A DNA stretch of 64,000 nucleotides from Luscinia megarhynchos (Eukaryota; Chordata; Aves; Passeriformes; Turdidae): positions 5,306,459 to 5,370,458 of the forward strand of contig CM067590.1 in the NCBI GenBank assembly GCA_034336665.1, written 5' to 3'. The notes beneath the pieces are model-generated. The model searched no databases, was not told where the DNA came from, and worked only from the letters and a program-made list of their open reading frames with translations. The position numbers and the translations under genes are program-made. Position 1 is the stretch's first letter; every line of letters begins with the position of its first letter. Positions 23,873 through 35,834 of this stretch are shown piece after piece.

Positions 23873-26348
23873 TCAGCCCTCCCCGCAGCTCTCGAAGTAC
23901 TGGCACATCAGCTCACGCACTTGCTCAGCCCGGTTGTCCTCCATGGCAGCCGGTGCGGGCTGGCAGGGCTTGGGCAGCTCGCTGGGCTCGGTGCCCTCCA
24001 GCCACTCCTCGTTGAAGGGGTTGTCGTGGGCCTCGCAGACGTTATGCAGGATGCAGCAGGCGAGGACAAGGGTGGGCAGCAGCTCCAGGCTGCAGTCGTC
24101 ACACTTGAGGAGGATCTGCCAGCGCGCCTTGAGGCGCAGGAAGGCGTTCTCGATCACGCTGTGGGCCCGCTTCAGGCGGTAGTTGAACTGCAGCTGGCGC
24201 TGGGTGAGGTTCTCGTCCTCCTGGTAGGGCTTGAGGATCCAGTCTTGCAGGGGGTACGTGGCATCCCCCAGCAGCACGTACTTCTGTGCCTTCCCCATGA
24301 AATGCTTGGGAGGGTTGGGGCACAGCCGGCCCTCCTTGGCCAGCACCCACAGGCTGGAGCTCTCCAGGACCGCGCTGTTCTCCATGCTGCCTGGAAAGGC
24401 CGTGGAGACGTCCCAGAACTGCCCCAGCCCGTCCACGGTGGCCTGCGTGAGGATGGAGTGCCAGCCCTGGCCGTTGCAGTAGTCGGCGGTGAGGCGCGGC
24501 GGCGGGTGGATGGGGAGGTGCAGGCTGTCCAGCGCCCCGATGCAGTGCGGGAAGCCCCAGCGCGTGCGGAAGATGCGCACCATGTTCTCCAGCTCCTTCT
24601 CGTCAGGCAGCCGGAGGTAAAGCGGCTTCAGCAGCAGCACGACAGCGTAGCTCACCTCCCGCACACAGCTCTGCACTGTGGAGGGCCCCACGCCGAAGAG
24701 CGGGCTCAGAGTCTGGTACTCCACGTTGGTGGCCAAGTGCCACAGGGCCACAGCCACCCTCTTCTCCAGGGGCAGCGTGGGGTGGAAGTGGGCGCTGTGG
24801 GGAGCCAGCCCAGGCCGCAGCTGGTTGCAGATGTAGAAGAAAGTCTCCTTGGACATCCGGAACTTCTCCAGCCAGTCCTGGGGCCCAAACTCTTTCAGGA
24901 CCACCCGCTCCCACCAGTCCGTGCCCCTGAGGCTGGGCCAGGCGCGGGGGTAGAAGCAGCAGCTGGTTCTCCTCCGGTGGGCGATGAGGAGCTGCAGTGC
25001 AGGGCAGACACAACAGCAGTGTGAGACAGCACCTCCCTGCACCTCACCGGGACCCCCTTCTGAAGACCACCCAGCTCAAGAGACTTGCTCAAGGTAGGAG
25101 GATGGCCAGTGCCAGACGGTCCTAACTGGTCTAACACCAGTCAAATCTTCCTGTTCCTGGGAAACGTCACTGCAAACCCACCAGGCAGTAGGTGTAACTC
25201 CAGACAAGATGCCTAGGTGTTGCAGATGGAGTTTTCTGGAAAAGCTCCTTTTTGGGGTGGCCACTCCCTCTGGGGGTTTGTATTGTAATGAGCATTACTG
25301 GATTTCCAGCTGCTGAGGGAACTGTGGGCTAAGTCCTGATTTGGAAGGGGGACAGAGCACCCCTCAAGGGCGGGAATCATGATTTGGAAGGGGAAACTCC
25401 TGGCCTGTACACAAGAATTGTTTTTCTGTTATTAAATTCTACAATGCAACTTTAAACTAAAAAGAGGCTTTAGTCACCTTCTTCAGCCACTTCCCAGGCC
25501 AGCAGGTTCCTTGTGTTCCCCCCCTAGCTTGTCCTTGCTGCCAGGGATCCTTTGTATCCCCCACTGCATCCCCCACCTTTGATGTCAGCCCCTCCTTCAC
25601 ATCCCCATGTCCCCATCTACCATCCTTTGTATCCAGGATCTCATCCTGTGCCCTTCAACTCCCATCCTTTGTGTCCTACAGAACCCCCACGTTCCTCATC
25701 CTTTGTGAGCTCTATGTCCATGTATCCTTCCTATGTTTTGAGTCCCACTCTTTATGTCCCCCTTGTGACTTCCCTGTGCTCTCCATCCTTCCCACCACAG
25801 TCCTTTGCATCCTGCACCCCCAACCGCTGTCCATTTTTTGTGTTTCTGTGTTCCCCGTGCCCCAAATCCCCCGCGTCCCTGTGTTCCGTGTCTCACGTCC
25901 CCCATCCCGTGTCGCCGCGATGTCCCCGCGTGCCCCCATCCTCCACGTCGCCGTGACCTCCGCGCGTCTCCGGTACCCCCCACCCTTTGTGACCCCGCGA
26001 CTTCAGCGCATCGCCCGTAACCCCCCATCCTTTGTGTCGCCGCCATCTCCACGTGTCCCCGCGTCCCCGCGCGCCGCTGTCCCCACGTCCCGTGCAGCCC
26101 CCGCCCACGGCGGCCCCGCCCCGGTCACCGTCATGAGCCGCTTCTGCCGCTGGCTGTAGTAGTGCCGGAGCCAGGCGCGCCGCTGCGGCCCGTCCCAGCC
26201 CCCCGCCGCCGCCGCCGCCGCTCCCGGTGCCGCTCCCGGTGCCGCTCCCGGTGCCGCTCCCGGTGCCGTTCCCGGCCATGGCCCCGCCGCGCCGCCGCCG
26301 CCGCCGCCGCGCCAGCGCGCACAGCAGCACCAGCAGCCGCTCCCGCAT
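23873..26348 (-). CDS. Harbinger (PIF) transposase-derived nuclease, HARBI1/ALP1-like
   Basis: Main exon 23873-24991 (373 codons including stop) plus a first exon 26129-26348. The body is a PIF/Harbinger DDE nuclease: an N-terminal helical part (WWERVVLKEFGPQDWLEKF), an HTH-like segment (about 24740-24650) and the catalytic fold. The triad appears intact: Asp in CIGALDSLHLPI (24527-24529), Asp in LLGDATYPLQDW (24263-24265), Glu in SVIENAFLRLKARW (24149-24151). Length (about 445 residues from the first ATG, about 422 from the ATG at 26277-26279) suits the family. No terminal inverted repeats or target duplication are evident and there is an intron, so this looks like a domesticated host gene, not a live transposon. 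In the first exon the good coding frame (RRAWLRHYYSQRQKRLM) is one base out of register with both upstream ATGs; see findings. I do not know an accepted symbol for this locus. Confidence 0.85.
25545..26080 (+). repeat. Degenerate CATCCTTTGTGTCCC repeat
   Basis: Pyrimidine-rich imperfect tandem units (CATCCTTTGTATCC, CCCATCCTTTGTGTCGCC) inside the intron of the Harbinger-derived gene. Confidence 0.75.
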
Positions 26349-26519
26349 TTTCAAATCGGGAGCCGGGGCCGCCCTGGAAGTGATCGGTGATGGGGTCACG
26401 GTGGCACCGCGGGGCGGGACGGGGCGGAGCCGCTCCGTTCCGTGCGGCACGGACGGGTGTCCCGTCCCTGCCAGCAGCTCACCGTAGAGACATCGCCGTA
26501 CACACCGCACCGCACCGGC

Positions 26520-27170
26520 CTCCCCATCCCCACAGCACCACCATCCTCATCCTCAGAGCACCACCATCCCCATCCCCACAGCACCACCATCCTCATCCTC
26601 AGAGCACCACCATCCCCAGCGCACCACCATCCCCATCCCCACAGCACTACCATCCCCATCCCCACAGCACCACCATCCTCATCCTCAAGAGTACCACCAT
26701 CCCCATCCCCACAGCACCACCATCCTCATCCTCAGAGCACCACCATCCCCATCCCCACAGCACCACCATCCACATCCCCATCCCCACAGCACCACCATCC
26801 TCATCCTCAGAGCACCACCATCCCCATCCCCACAGCACCACCATCCACATCCCCATCCCCACAGCACCACCATCCTCATCCTCAGCGCACCACCATCCCC
26901 ATTCCCACAGCATCACCATCCCCATCCCCACAGCACCACCATCCACATCCCCCATCCCCACAGCACCACCATCGTCATCCTCAGAGCACCACCATCCCCA
27001 TCCCCACAGCACCACCATCCCCATTCCCACAGCACCACCATCCCCCATCCCCTCAGCACCACCATCGACATCCCAATCCCCACAGCACCACCATCCCCAT
27101 TCCCATCCCCATTCCCATCCCCATCCCCACAGCACCACCATCCCCATTCCCATCCCCATCCCCGCCTCTC
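26520..27170 (+). repeat. CACAGCACCACCATCCCCATCC minisatellite
   Basis: About 27 imperfect copies of a 23-24-bp unit with CACCACCATCC and CCCATCCCCACAG. It starts about 170 bp upstream of the first ATG of the Harbinger-derived gene. G-free on the plus strand over long stretches. Confidence 0.95.
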
Positions 27171-27529
27171 TGCACCATTCTGCACAGCTCTGCCATTTCC
27201 ATCCCCATCTCTGCCATCACCAGCTCTCACCAAACCACACCGTTCCACCATCCCCATCCTCATCCCACCCTACTGCCTTCCTGCCTCCAGGCTGGGCTGG
27301 AAAAGGGTCACTAGGCTCAGCTGCGGCGAGGACTGGCACTACAGAAACAAGGAAAACTGCAACAACAAAATCCCAAATCTGCCTTGAATTTGCAGGAAGG
27401 CTTGAAAAGGCTGGGAAAGGCTGGAAAAGACTGGACTCACCAGGTCCAGCTTGGGCAAGGACTAGCACCAGAGTGACAAAAGGCCAACCACAGACAGGCA
27501 GTGACAGTGCCCTGATGGTGCCCAGTGAA

Positions 27530-28170
27530 AGGAATAACATGAATGTGTCTTTACAAACAGACTGTGTAAATCTGCTTGTAGATAGGGAGAAGGACTTGTA
27601 GATAAGGAGTAACAGGAGAAACCATCCGTTTCAGAAAGTGTTGCTCATTCACATGGACTGCTGCTCAGACAAGATCCTGCTAAGTTCCTGAACTTGGAGG
27701 AGAACAGAGACAATAGAACTATGAACATCACATGCTAAACAAAGGGGGGATGCATATTAGAGGGGGACATACAGTGGGCAATTCAGGAAGCTTGTACCTT
27801 CCAAGTACCTGAACCAGTGGAGAAAGGGAGAGGGTGTTGTGGCCATGAAAACTAGGATGAAAAGGAGGCTGCGTCCCTTAACAGTTTGAGAGACACCATG
27901 GGAAATGCCCCATGGCCTCTCCCTTTGTTCATGAATAGTTACAGGACTCCTCAGTCTCCTTTTTGGACATAAATCTCCAGTATCATATTTCCACACACAT
28001 GGGAGTAATGCCAAGGGCCTGGACAGTACCCCAAAAGTGGTGCCCACTCTCCCAAAGCTTGTTGGATTTCCGAATGTGCCATGGCCAGGCAGATCCCAGA
28101 GGTCTCCTGAGACAACGGATTAAGTGGGGATGCCTGCAGGGAAATTCCTCATGGCCTGAGTCCAGGATCT
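27530..28170 (-). mobile_element. Possible ERV-type LTR fragment
   Basis: AT-richer block unlike its flanks. Read on the minus strand it holds phrases that resemble songbird endogenous-retrovirus LTRs (the region around 27955-27980, and 27880-27900). I see no coding remnant, primer-binding site or target duplication. Identified by resemblance only; may instead be unique DNA. Confidence 0.3.
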
Positions 28171-28194
28171 TTTGGATGGAATCATCTGGAGTTA

Positions 28195-28640
28195 TGGAGG
28201 CACCTTGGGCACCACAAGGTCAGAAGGAGCCAGAGCTGCTGCAGAGTGTCCAAAGGAGGGACCCGGAGCTGGGGAAGGGCTGAGGAGCAGCTGAGGGCAC
28301 TTGGCTCGTTCAGCTGGAGCAGAGGAGACTGAGGGGAGACTCCTCGGGGCTGAGCTCTGCTCTGGGCCAGGGCCAGGAGCCCAGCAAGGGCTGGAGCTGT
28401 GCCAGGCCTTGGCATGGAGCTCAGGGAAAGGTTCTTCCCCCCGAGGGTGCTGGGCCCTGCCCAGGCTCCCCAGGGAATGGTCCCCAAGGCTGCCAGAGCT
28501 GCAGGAGCCTTTGGACACTCTCAGGGATGCTCAGGGTGGGGCTGTTGGGGGGCTGGGCAGGGCCAGGGGCTGCACTGATCATCCTTGTGGGTTCCCTCCA
28601 GCTCAGGACATTCCAAGAGTCTATGAATGATTCTGTCCTT
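28195..28640 (+). mobile_element. CR1 LINE, 5'-truncated
   Basis: Plus-orientation CR1 covering the GGAGGGACCCGGAGCTGGGG region to the 3' end at about 28630. Nearly the same sequence occurs inverted at 37450-37870. Confidence 0.85.
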
Positions 28641-29230
28641 CTCAGGGCTGCAGTTATCAGCTGTTTCTTGTTGAAATTAACATACAAGGGAGCCTTAGAG
28701 AGAGACTTTATTATGTGAGTCGGAGCTGGTCAGGGAGTCCATGATTAATGAGGGAATTGCATGCAGCTCTCTGCATTGCTGCAGCAGGACCAGAATGGTG
28801 CTGGGCAGGGTAACAGTGAGATGGTTGTGTGGGGTCACCAGAGCATCACAGATGCACAGTCTGCAGGCAGGCATCCCTCTGCCCCCCAGTGAGCACGCCG
28901 GGCCCCTGGCACCAGCCCCTCTGCGGGCATGGGCAGCAATGGGGGGCTCCAGCACACACCAGCGCTGAGAAGGGCACAAGGCCTTGAACCCTCCTGCAGC
29001 ACTCCTCCCAGGCCGTGTGGGGCTGAGCTCTGTTGGAGCAGCAGCCTCCCACTCAGTGCCCTCCCAAGACAGGGGGTTGGACACACTACTGGCTTCCCCC
29101 ACCCACCCCATAACCCCATGGGAAGAGTAATGGGGATCAGAGACCAGGCATGGGGGAGACACAGACACTCTGGGGTCATGGGGGGTCCTACACTGAGTCA
29201 CAGACAATCTCTGGGGGGGGCACAGGAATC
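28641..29230. other. Intergenic upstream of FZR1
   Basis: No exon or repeat recognised. Confidence 0.45.
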
Positions 29231-29600
29231 CCACACCCTCCTGGAGGGGCCAGGACCGACCTCCAGAACCCAGGAGGCTCCCAAGGACCTGAGGAGCTCC
29301 CTAAAGGACACAAGAACCTGCCCAGAGACCCAAGAACCCCTTCAGGGACCAAGAAACTCCCACTAAGGAGCCCCCCAAAGACCCAAGGACCTCCTTAAGG
29401 ACTCAGGGAGCCCCTCAGGGACGTGATGATTCCCTTCCAGGGATCAAGACGCTCTCCAAAGAGCTCCTCAAGGACAAGATAATTCTCTTAAGGACCCTCG
29501 AACACCGCCCCACCCACCCACAGCGACCAAGAGAACCCTGGAAGGACCCAGGAATTCCCTCTCCCGAGGACCAAAAGAACCCGTTTGAGGACCCAAGGGG
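29230..29600 (+). repeat. Degenerate about 30-bp repeat before FZR1 promoter
   Basis: Imperfect units of the type ACCCAAGAACCCCTTCAGGG and GACCCAAGGACCTCCTTAAG, about 11 copies, ending about 75 bp before the CRE pair of the FZR1 promoter. Confidence 0.8.
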
Positions 29601-29675
29601 TCCGCCACATTCCCAGCAGCCCCCGGCCCGGTTCCCTCCCGGGAGGGACGCGCACAGACACCGAAGCCCCAGCCA

Positions 29676-29899
29676 TGACGTCATGGCCGGGCTGTGACGT
29701 CACCGGGGCCGTTGCCATGGCGCCGCGCGCCGCCGCTTCCTGTGTGTGTTCGAAGCGGCGGGCGGGGCGCGCTCCCGTCGTGCCCCGCGCGGGGGCGGGG
29801 GCGGCCGCCATGTTGTGCAGCGGCGGGGCCGGCGGGTGCTGACGGAGGAGGCGGAGCTGGGCCGGGCCGGGCCGGCTGGTGGCACCGGCACCGGAGCAG
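29676..29899 (+). promoter_or_regulatory. FZR1: FZR1 CpG promoter with paired CREs and non-coding exon 1
   Basis: Two perfect palindromic CRE sites, TGACGTCA, at 29676-29683 and 29695-29702, 19 bp apart. They are followed by GC boxes and a YY1-type element GCCGCCATGTTG around 29804-29815. The likely exon 1 ends at 29899 before the donor GTACGG. The ATG within the YY1 element (29810) opens an 11-codon upstream ORF closing at 29842. Transcription start is inferred near the YY1 element. Confidence 0.65.
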
Positions 29900-30924
29900 G
29901 TACGGCCGGGGCAGCGCCCGGGGCACGCTGAGGAGCACGGCGCGGCACGGCGAGGCGGGGGGCCTGCGGCAGGCTTGCGCCCCGCGTTTACCTCGGGGGC
30001 GCGGGCCTGTGGGCCGGGCCGGGCCGTGCGGGGGGCCGGGCTGGGCCGGGCCGGGCGGGGCTGGGGGTGCCTTGCCTCCTTTAGTCCCTTTCTCCCTCCC
30101 TCTCTGCCTGCTGTAGAGCAGCCCCGCCTCTCCCTCCCGCCCGTTGTGGTGCCTTGGCAGGATGGGCGCAGGCCGTGCCGGGTCCTGCGGGCCCAGGCGG
30201 GCTGTGCCCTGTCACGGCAGGGCCGGTGAGCCCCAACGCTCCGGTGTGTTTGGTAACGGGCATCCCGCACCTGCACCCGGGGCCGGAGCTGTGCAGAGCG
30301 GCTGGGAGCTCGCGGTATAAGCCCTTCCTGTGCCCTGGCCCTCTGGGGAAAGACGCAGAGCCGGAGCCTGGACCAGCTCTTGGTTCTTGGTCAAGTTGGT
30401 TACACAGACGGTAACGTAGATTTTAGTGGTGTGGATCTTACTCCTAAAGGGATCTGCCAAGCAGCAGCAGAAACTTTGGCCGGCAGTCTGTTGTTTACGT
30501 GCAACACCGGTGGATGTGCCCCTGCCCACCCGATGGCTCTGGGGTCTGAGGGAGCTCCTTATCGCTGTGTGTTTCATCAGAGTGTTTTTAACCTGTTCAC
30601 ATTTTGCACGTGGGATTTGTACGCAGGATCAGCCTGAGCTGGAGGTCCTCAGGTGGTTAGCAGGTTCTGCTGGGGCAGGGAGGTTTGTCAGGTCACATTG
30701 GAGTCACCTCGGGAAGAGTTGTTTGATTCGTGGCACAGAGAATTGTTTTCTCTTGATTTGTGGATCTCTTGAAGGCTTTGTGCCCATTTTCTTGTGAGGT
30801 GCTGATTCTTCCTGTGTGTATTTAATGATAACACCCCAGTATTTTGTGCTGAAGGTTCTTCAAATAGCAGTTCTGCTGTGTGCAACAAAACCTCGTTGCA
30901 ACCTTCTAGAATCTGAAGGAGCTG

Positions 30925-31215
30925 ACAAAAAAAGATGGAGAGACTATACAAGAGCCTGGAGGGACAGGAGAAGAGGGAATGGCTTCCCACTTACAGATGA
31001 CAGAATCAGATGGGATATTGGGCAGGAATTGTTCCCTGGCAGGGTGGGGGAGCCCTGGCACAGGTACCCAGAGCAGCTGTGGCTGCCCCTGGATCCCTGG
31101 CAGTGCCCAGGCCAGGTTGGACATTGGGGTTTGGAGCAACCTGGGACAGTGGGAGGTGTCCCTGCCCATGGCACTGGGTCAGCTTTGAGGTGCCTTCAAT
31201 CCCAAACCATTCTGG
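30925..31215 (+). mobile_element. CR1 LINE 3' fragment
   Basis: Carries GGAATTGTTCCCTGGCAGGG, GCCCAGAGCAGCTGTGGCTG-type sequence (here GTACCCAGAGCAGCTGTGG) and ends AAACCATTCTGGGATTCTG. Confidence 0.9.
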
Positions 31216-31261
31216 GATTCTGTGTTGTGACATGTGGATCTGGTACCTGGGGCATGGTTAG

Positions 31262-31335
31262 TGGTGGCCTTGACAGTGCTGGACTCTGATCTTAGAGGGC
31301 TTTTCCAACCTAAATGATTCTTTGATTCTACACAG
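31262..31335 (+). mobile_element. CR1 tail fragment
   Basis: GATCTTAGAGGGCTTTTCC then AACCTAAATGATTCTTTGATTC; a second, older CR1 tail right after the previous copy. Confidence 0.75.
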
Positions 31336-32789
31336 AATAATTAAACAAATAAATGTCTTTCTAGGTGATTACCAAAATAGCTGCCATCATATGCTGGTTG
31401 AAAGCAGAGCCTTTGTTTCTCCTGTCTGTCCAGTTACTTGTACAAAATGTGTTTGTGTGGGGAAAACTGCCTTCAGGTGATGGTGGAAACAGAAGGTGCT
31501 GTGGCTGTAACTGTCCCTCTGGGGAGGCCAGTGACTACCCAGAGCTCAGCTCTGTATCCAAGGGGAGTGTGGAGAGAACTGTGGGGTTTGATCAGGCCCT
31601 GCCTTGTGAGAAGCACGTGTTTGGTACTGGTTATGTCCTGGACTGAGATGAAATCTCAAAACAGAACATTGTAAAGTCCCCTCCTTGCCAGAAGTACCTT
31701 GGGGAAATCATACCCAGCACCTTCTCCAATGCAGGAATTAGCCTCCAGTGTCTGCAGAAGGGATGGGCTTCTGTGCTGTTCTGCCTGAGCACATGAGGAC
31801 CAGCAGGAGCCTCTTCCACTGGCAAATGGGAGCAGCAGAACTTGTTCAGCACTTGGTGTTTCTCAGGCAAAATCTGCTGGAGCTGAGCCTGCTCTTCACC
31901 CCAGCACTTGGAGTGTCCCCCAGCCAGGTGACAGCCAGCACAGCCCGGGGTGCAGTTACTGCATCTCTGAAACTGGAGATTTCCTCCTGCTACCCTTTGT
32001 TTTGCTTTTGTAACAGATAAAGCTCTTTAAGGAGACTTCCTGTTAATTAGTGGCCTTTTGGCCCATGGGCAAGAGGTACCATCAAAGTGACCCCGTGTGC
32101 TGTGCTTTGTTTCCCAGTGCAAGGCTTCCTGCACTGCTGAGGACTTCATGCTGTATTTTGTATTCCCTGGGAACAAGTGTGTCCCTCTTACTTATGGAGC
32201 ATCATGGTGAAAGGGTGAAATAATCACCACCTGCAAGCAATAAAAAAAGGGGTTTAATAGTGGTGATTTTGTGAGAAATCCCCTGCTGAGTGCATGGTTG
32301 TCATGTCTGCTTGGATAAGCTTTGCACTGCCAAGAGACAATGGTGCGCTGCAGTGGGATGTGTGTTGAATGAAAACGTCATCTGTGAAGGTAAATAACAG
32401 CCCTCCAATTCTCATGGCTTGTTAAAAACCAGCTGAGGTGAATTTGGAACCCTCAGCAAGTGGCTGCTGTGTGTCTGCATCGGTGGGGTGGCTGCTGGTT
32501 CTCATCTCTGTAGTTGCCCATCACTTGTATTTGAGTTTCAGTTGAATGGTTGAAAATAGCTTTGACTGTCGTTTTCCCTTTTTTTTTTCTTTTAGTTGTG
32601 GAGAAAGAAGGGTTTTAGCAAAAACATCTATGCTGAAAGCAATGGTGATACATGAGCATCATCTGCCTCTGAGAGGCAGCAAGACTGATGTTCCTGGTGG
32701 GCTTTTTGGAGTGTCCTCTTCGAGGAGCACTTGCATTTAAGAGCAACTGTTGTGTATACAAAAATCCTGATGGGGCTTGTGATGGTGTA

Positions 32790-33015
32790 CTGAGAAGATT
32801 TATTAGATATTAGGAAGAAGTTCTTCCCTGTGAGAGTGGGGAGCCCTGGCACAGGTGCCCAGAGCAGTTGTGGCTGCCCCTGGATCCCTGGCAGTGCCCA
32901 GGCCAGGTTGGATGGGGCTTGGAGCAGCCTGGGACAGTGAAGGTGTCCCTGCCCATGGCAGGGGGTGGCACTGGATCCGCTTTGAGGTGCCTTTCTGGGA
33001 TTCTGTGATGTGGGT
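32790..33015 (+). mobile_element. CR1 LINE 3' fragment
   Basis: TTCTTCCCTGTGAGAGTGGG to GGGATTCTGTGATG; same family and orientation as 30925-31215. Confidence 0.9.
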
Positions 33016-35834
33016 GGCAATGTTTATCTTTGGTAAAGGCCCTTCCAAAGACAGAGACTTTGCTCTTTCCTGAAGATCTTACAACCCTGAGGTTCTGCTG
33101 GCTCGTGATAGTCCAGGCCACAAACAGAGCTCTGTGTCATCAGCATTACATCCTTGGCTCCCACAGGCGTCCTGCAGCCTTGGTCATCAGAGTGCCTTAA
33201 ATTTTTGTGGTTTGCTGGTCAGAGTTTTTCTATCACCATGGTAGGATTGTGCATCACTTTGAGATGGTGGATGTGAAGCTTTACCTGAGCTTCTGCAGCT
33301 GTCATGGAGGGTTGTGGGAAGTCTTGAAGCTTATCTGTAAGTGCAGGTGGAGTTACAGAAGGTCAAATATTTGTCACCTTTAATCTGTGGATTGCAAGTT
33401 GGGCCCATGCCTGTGAGGAAAGGGGGATATTTTTTGCCTGTGAGGAAGGAGAGATGTTTTCTGCCATGGGAAGTGAGGGGAGGCATGGATCACTGTGCAT
33501 TCAATTATATCTCCAGCTTCTGTACCCCTGTTTCAGGCTGGGTGGCTGAGTGCAGGCAGGAGATTAAATCAGTGTCTTGGCTCTGCCCTTGAGCCACTCT
33601 GCCTTCAAATAAAACTGGAGTTCAGTGTGTGTGTATTGCTGGGCACTAAAAGTTGGCACTTTTGGAACAGGGGCATTGTAAGGCTGGCAACAGTGAGTGC
33701 ATATGATGACAGTGGGTGCATAAAGATGTTTGAGTGCCCAGGGCAGGAGGTGCTCAGCAAGGTGCTTTGGAAAGGCAGAAAACCATGGGATTTTGCAGGA
33801 CCTTCAGTGCAGAGCAGTTGCCCACATCTTTCACACCACAGCAGTGCACTTTCAGTGTGTTAGCTCTTGCCATAGTCCAGCATCTTGAATTTTGGTGGAG
33901 TATTGAATCTTCAGGAGTGTTAGGAGTAATGGTGAAGATCCCATCTGACACCATAACACTGGAGTAATTTTTTTCTTGTTGTTAGTGTGATCTCTGTTGT
34001 ACAAAGCTGTGAACATGCTTCCCTGATGAGGGCGAGGCAGCAAAGATTGTAGTTGGTTTTGAAATAAAGCTTTAATTTCTCCCATTGCATAGGGGTAAAT
34101 GGCTGATTTTATAAATGCATCTCACACTCTACCCTAGTAAATTGCTGGGTAACAAATTATAATTGTAGCTTTAAAAAGGTAAATATTGGTAAAACACACA
34201 ACTCTTAACTTTTTGTGCTATTGCTGGTTTGGAAGGAGGCCAGTTCCTGAAAAGGTTTGCTTGCTTGGTGTAATGTTCCTGTGGGTTTAGTGTAGACAGG
34301 TTCTACTTGAGCTTGACCAAGCATGAAGTATCTTGCTCGTTCCCAGTGGTGGCCCTTGGCATTCTGAGTGCATTCCAAATACTCTTCACTATTACATAGC
34401 TAAAAGCTATGGCTTAGCTTTTTGTTGGTGGGTATTTTTTCCCCCTTTTCCCTTACAGCTTGTTCAAGACCCTGTAAAAGAATCTATAACTGGTAATACT
34501 CTTGCAGTACTCGGTTGAGGAGGAGGTGATGCTTACTAAACCAGCCACAAACTTCAGGCCTTTGGGGCTGAGTTAGGTTTTTGTGTGACATGGTCAGTAC
34601 CTGGAGCTGGTGTGAAGAGGGGCAGGACACTGCAGCTGCCAGGGATAGAGGAACTGCCACTTGTGCTGCCAGCTGAGGACTTCACCTTATTGATTTGCAA
34701 GTGTTGTGATTTGGTTTAGTCAAATGAAAGGAAGATGAAAACTTTGGATTTGGGAAGCAGGACATCTAGGTTTGATTTCAAACCCTGCTGGTCATGACTT
34801 GGAGAACTAAGTACTTGTGTACTTTTTGCCTTAGCAAATGATGGGGCTATTCCAGAGAGCTTGGAAATATTCAACACCTGAATAGTGTAATGTTTTTACC
34901 TTAAAGCCTGTGCCATTTAATACAGGCCCAAAGAGCAGGCAGCATCTCTGGGTGTGGGTAGGTTCTTGCTGACTATAAACTGGGGTCTGTTTAGGACTTA
35001 CTAGTGAGAAAAGCTCCAGGCAACCTTTTTCAGACTTGAGATGCTTGAAAATAGAGCATCAACATAACAGTAATTGTACATAAGTTACCAAGGCATTCTT
35101 TACCCTCTTTTGGCCCTGTATAAATTAGGAAATATATTCAGCTTTACATTTACATTTACATCCTGTCTTTGGTATTCTGAGTCTCTCACTTTTGTCAGCA
35201 CCTCTTGTGTTAAATGCTTACTCACCCAAATACCTTCCAGAAGAGAAGGTACATGAAGAATTTCTGGAATAAAAAGGGGCAGGAATCATCCAGCCCTTTA
35301 ACTGCTTGAGCAGAGTGTGTCTGAATTGACAGAACCAACCTGCATCTCTTACCCCTCCTTCAGTGTGTGCTGGGGAATCCAAACAGGTACAGCCTGCCTC
35401 AAACCACAGAAATAGTTTTGCAAAATTACTGCCCTGTTTCTCTGCCAGGCCTGGCATTCTGCATGCTGGCTTATTAAAAACACATCCATACCAAGAAAGA
35501 ACACTTTTGTGTTTGAATACATGATGGTTTGGTCATTAAAAAGAACAAAAGGCATTTGTTCAGTGCTATGACTCTGCCTGTAAGTACTGTTCTGAAGGTA
35601 ATGAGCTGTGAGGGAATCCAGACAATTCAGACAGGACAGAAGGCATGAAGAGCATAAAGGTCACAATACAAATTCTTTTCAAGGAGTCCAAACCCTTCCA
35701 CCAAATCCCACCTTTCTTCTCCAAGCATAAACTGCATAATTAATGACAAAATAGTGTCTGAAGAATATGTAGCACATGTAGCTCCTCAAGATCTTTTATT
35801 TCTTCAACTTAGAGGGAGCTTGAAGCCCACGTAT

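Noticed and set aside
23873..25042. Active Harbinger transposon
   Set aside because: No terminal inverted repeats or TTA/CWG-type target duplication noticed, and the gene is split by an intron.
26520..27601. Proline/serine/threonine-rich proteins of 300-400 residues over the CACCACCATCC minisatellite
   Set aside because: Only repeat translation; no splice or start support.
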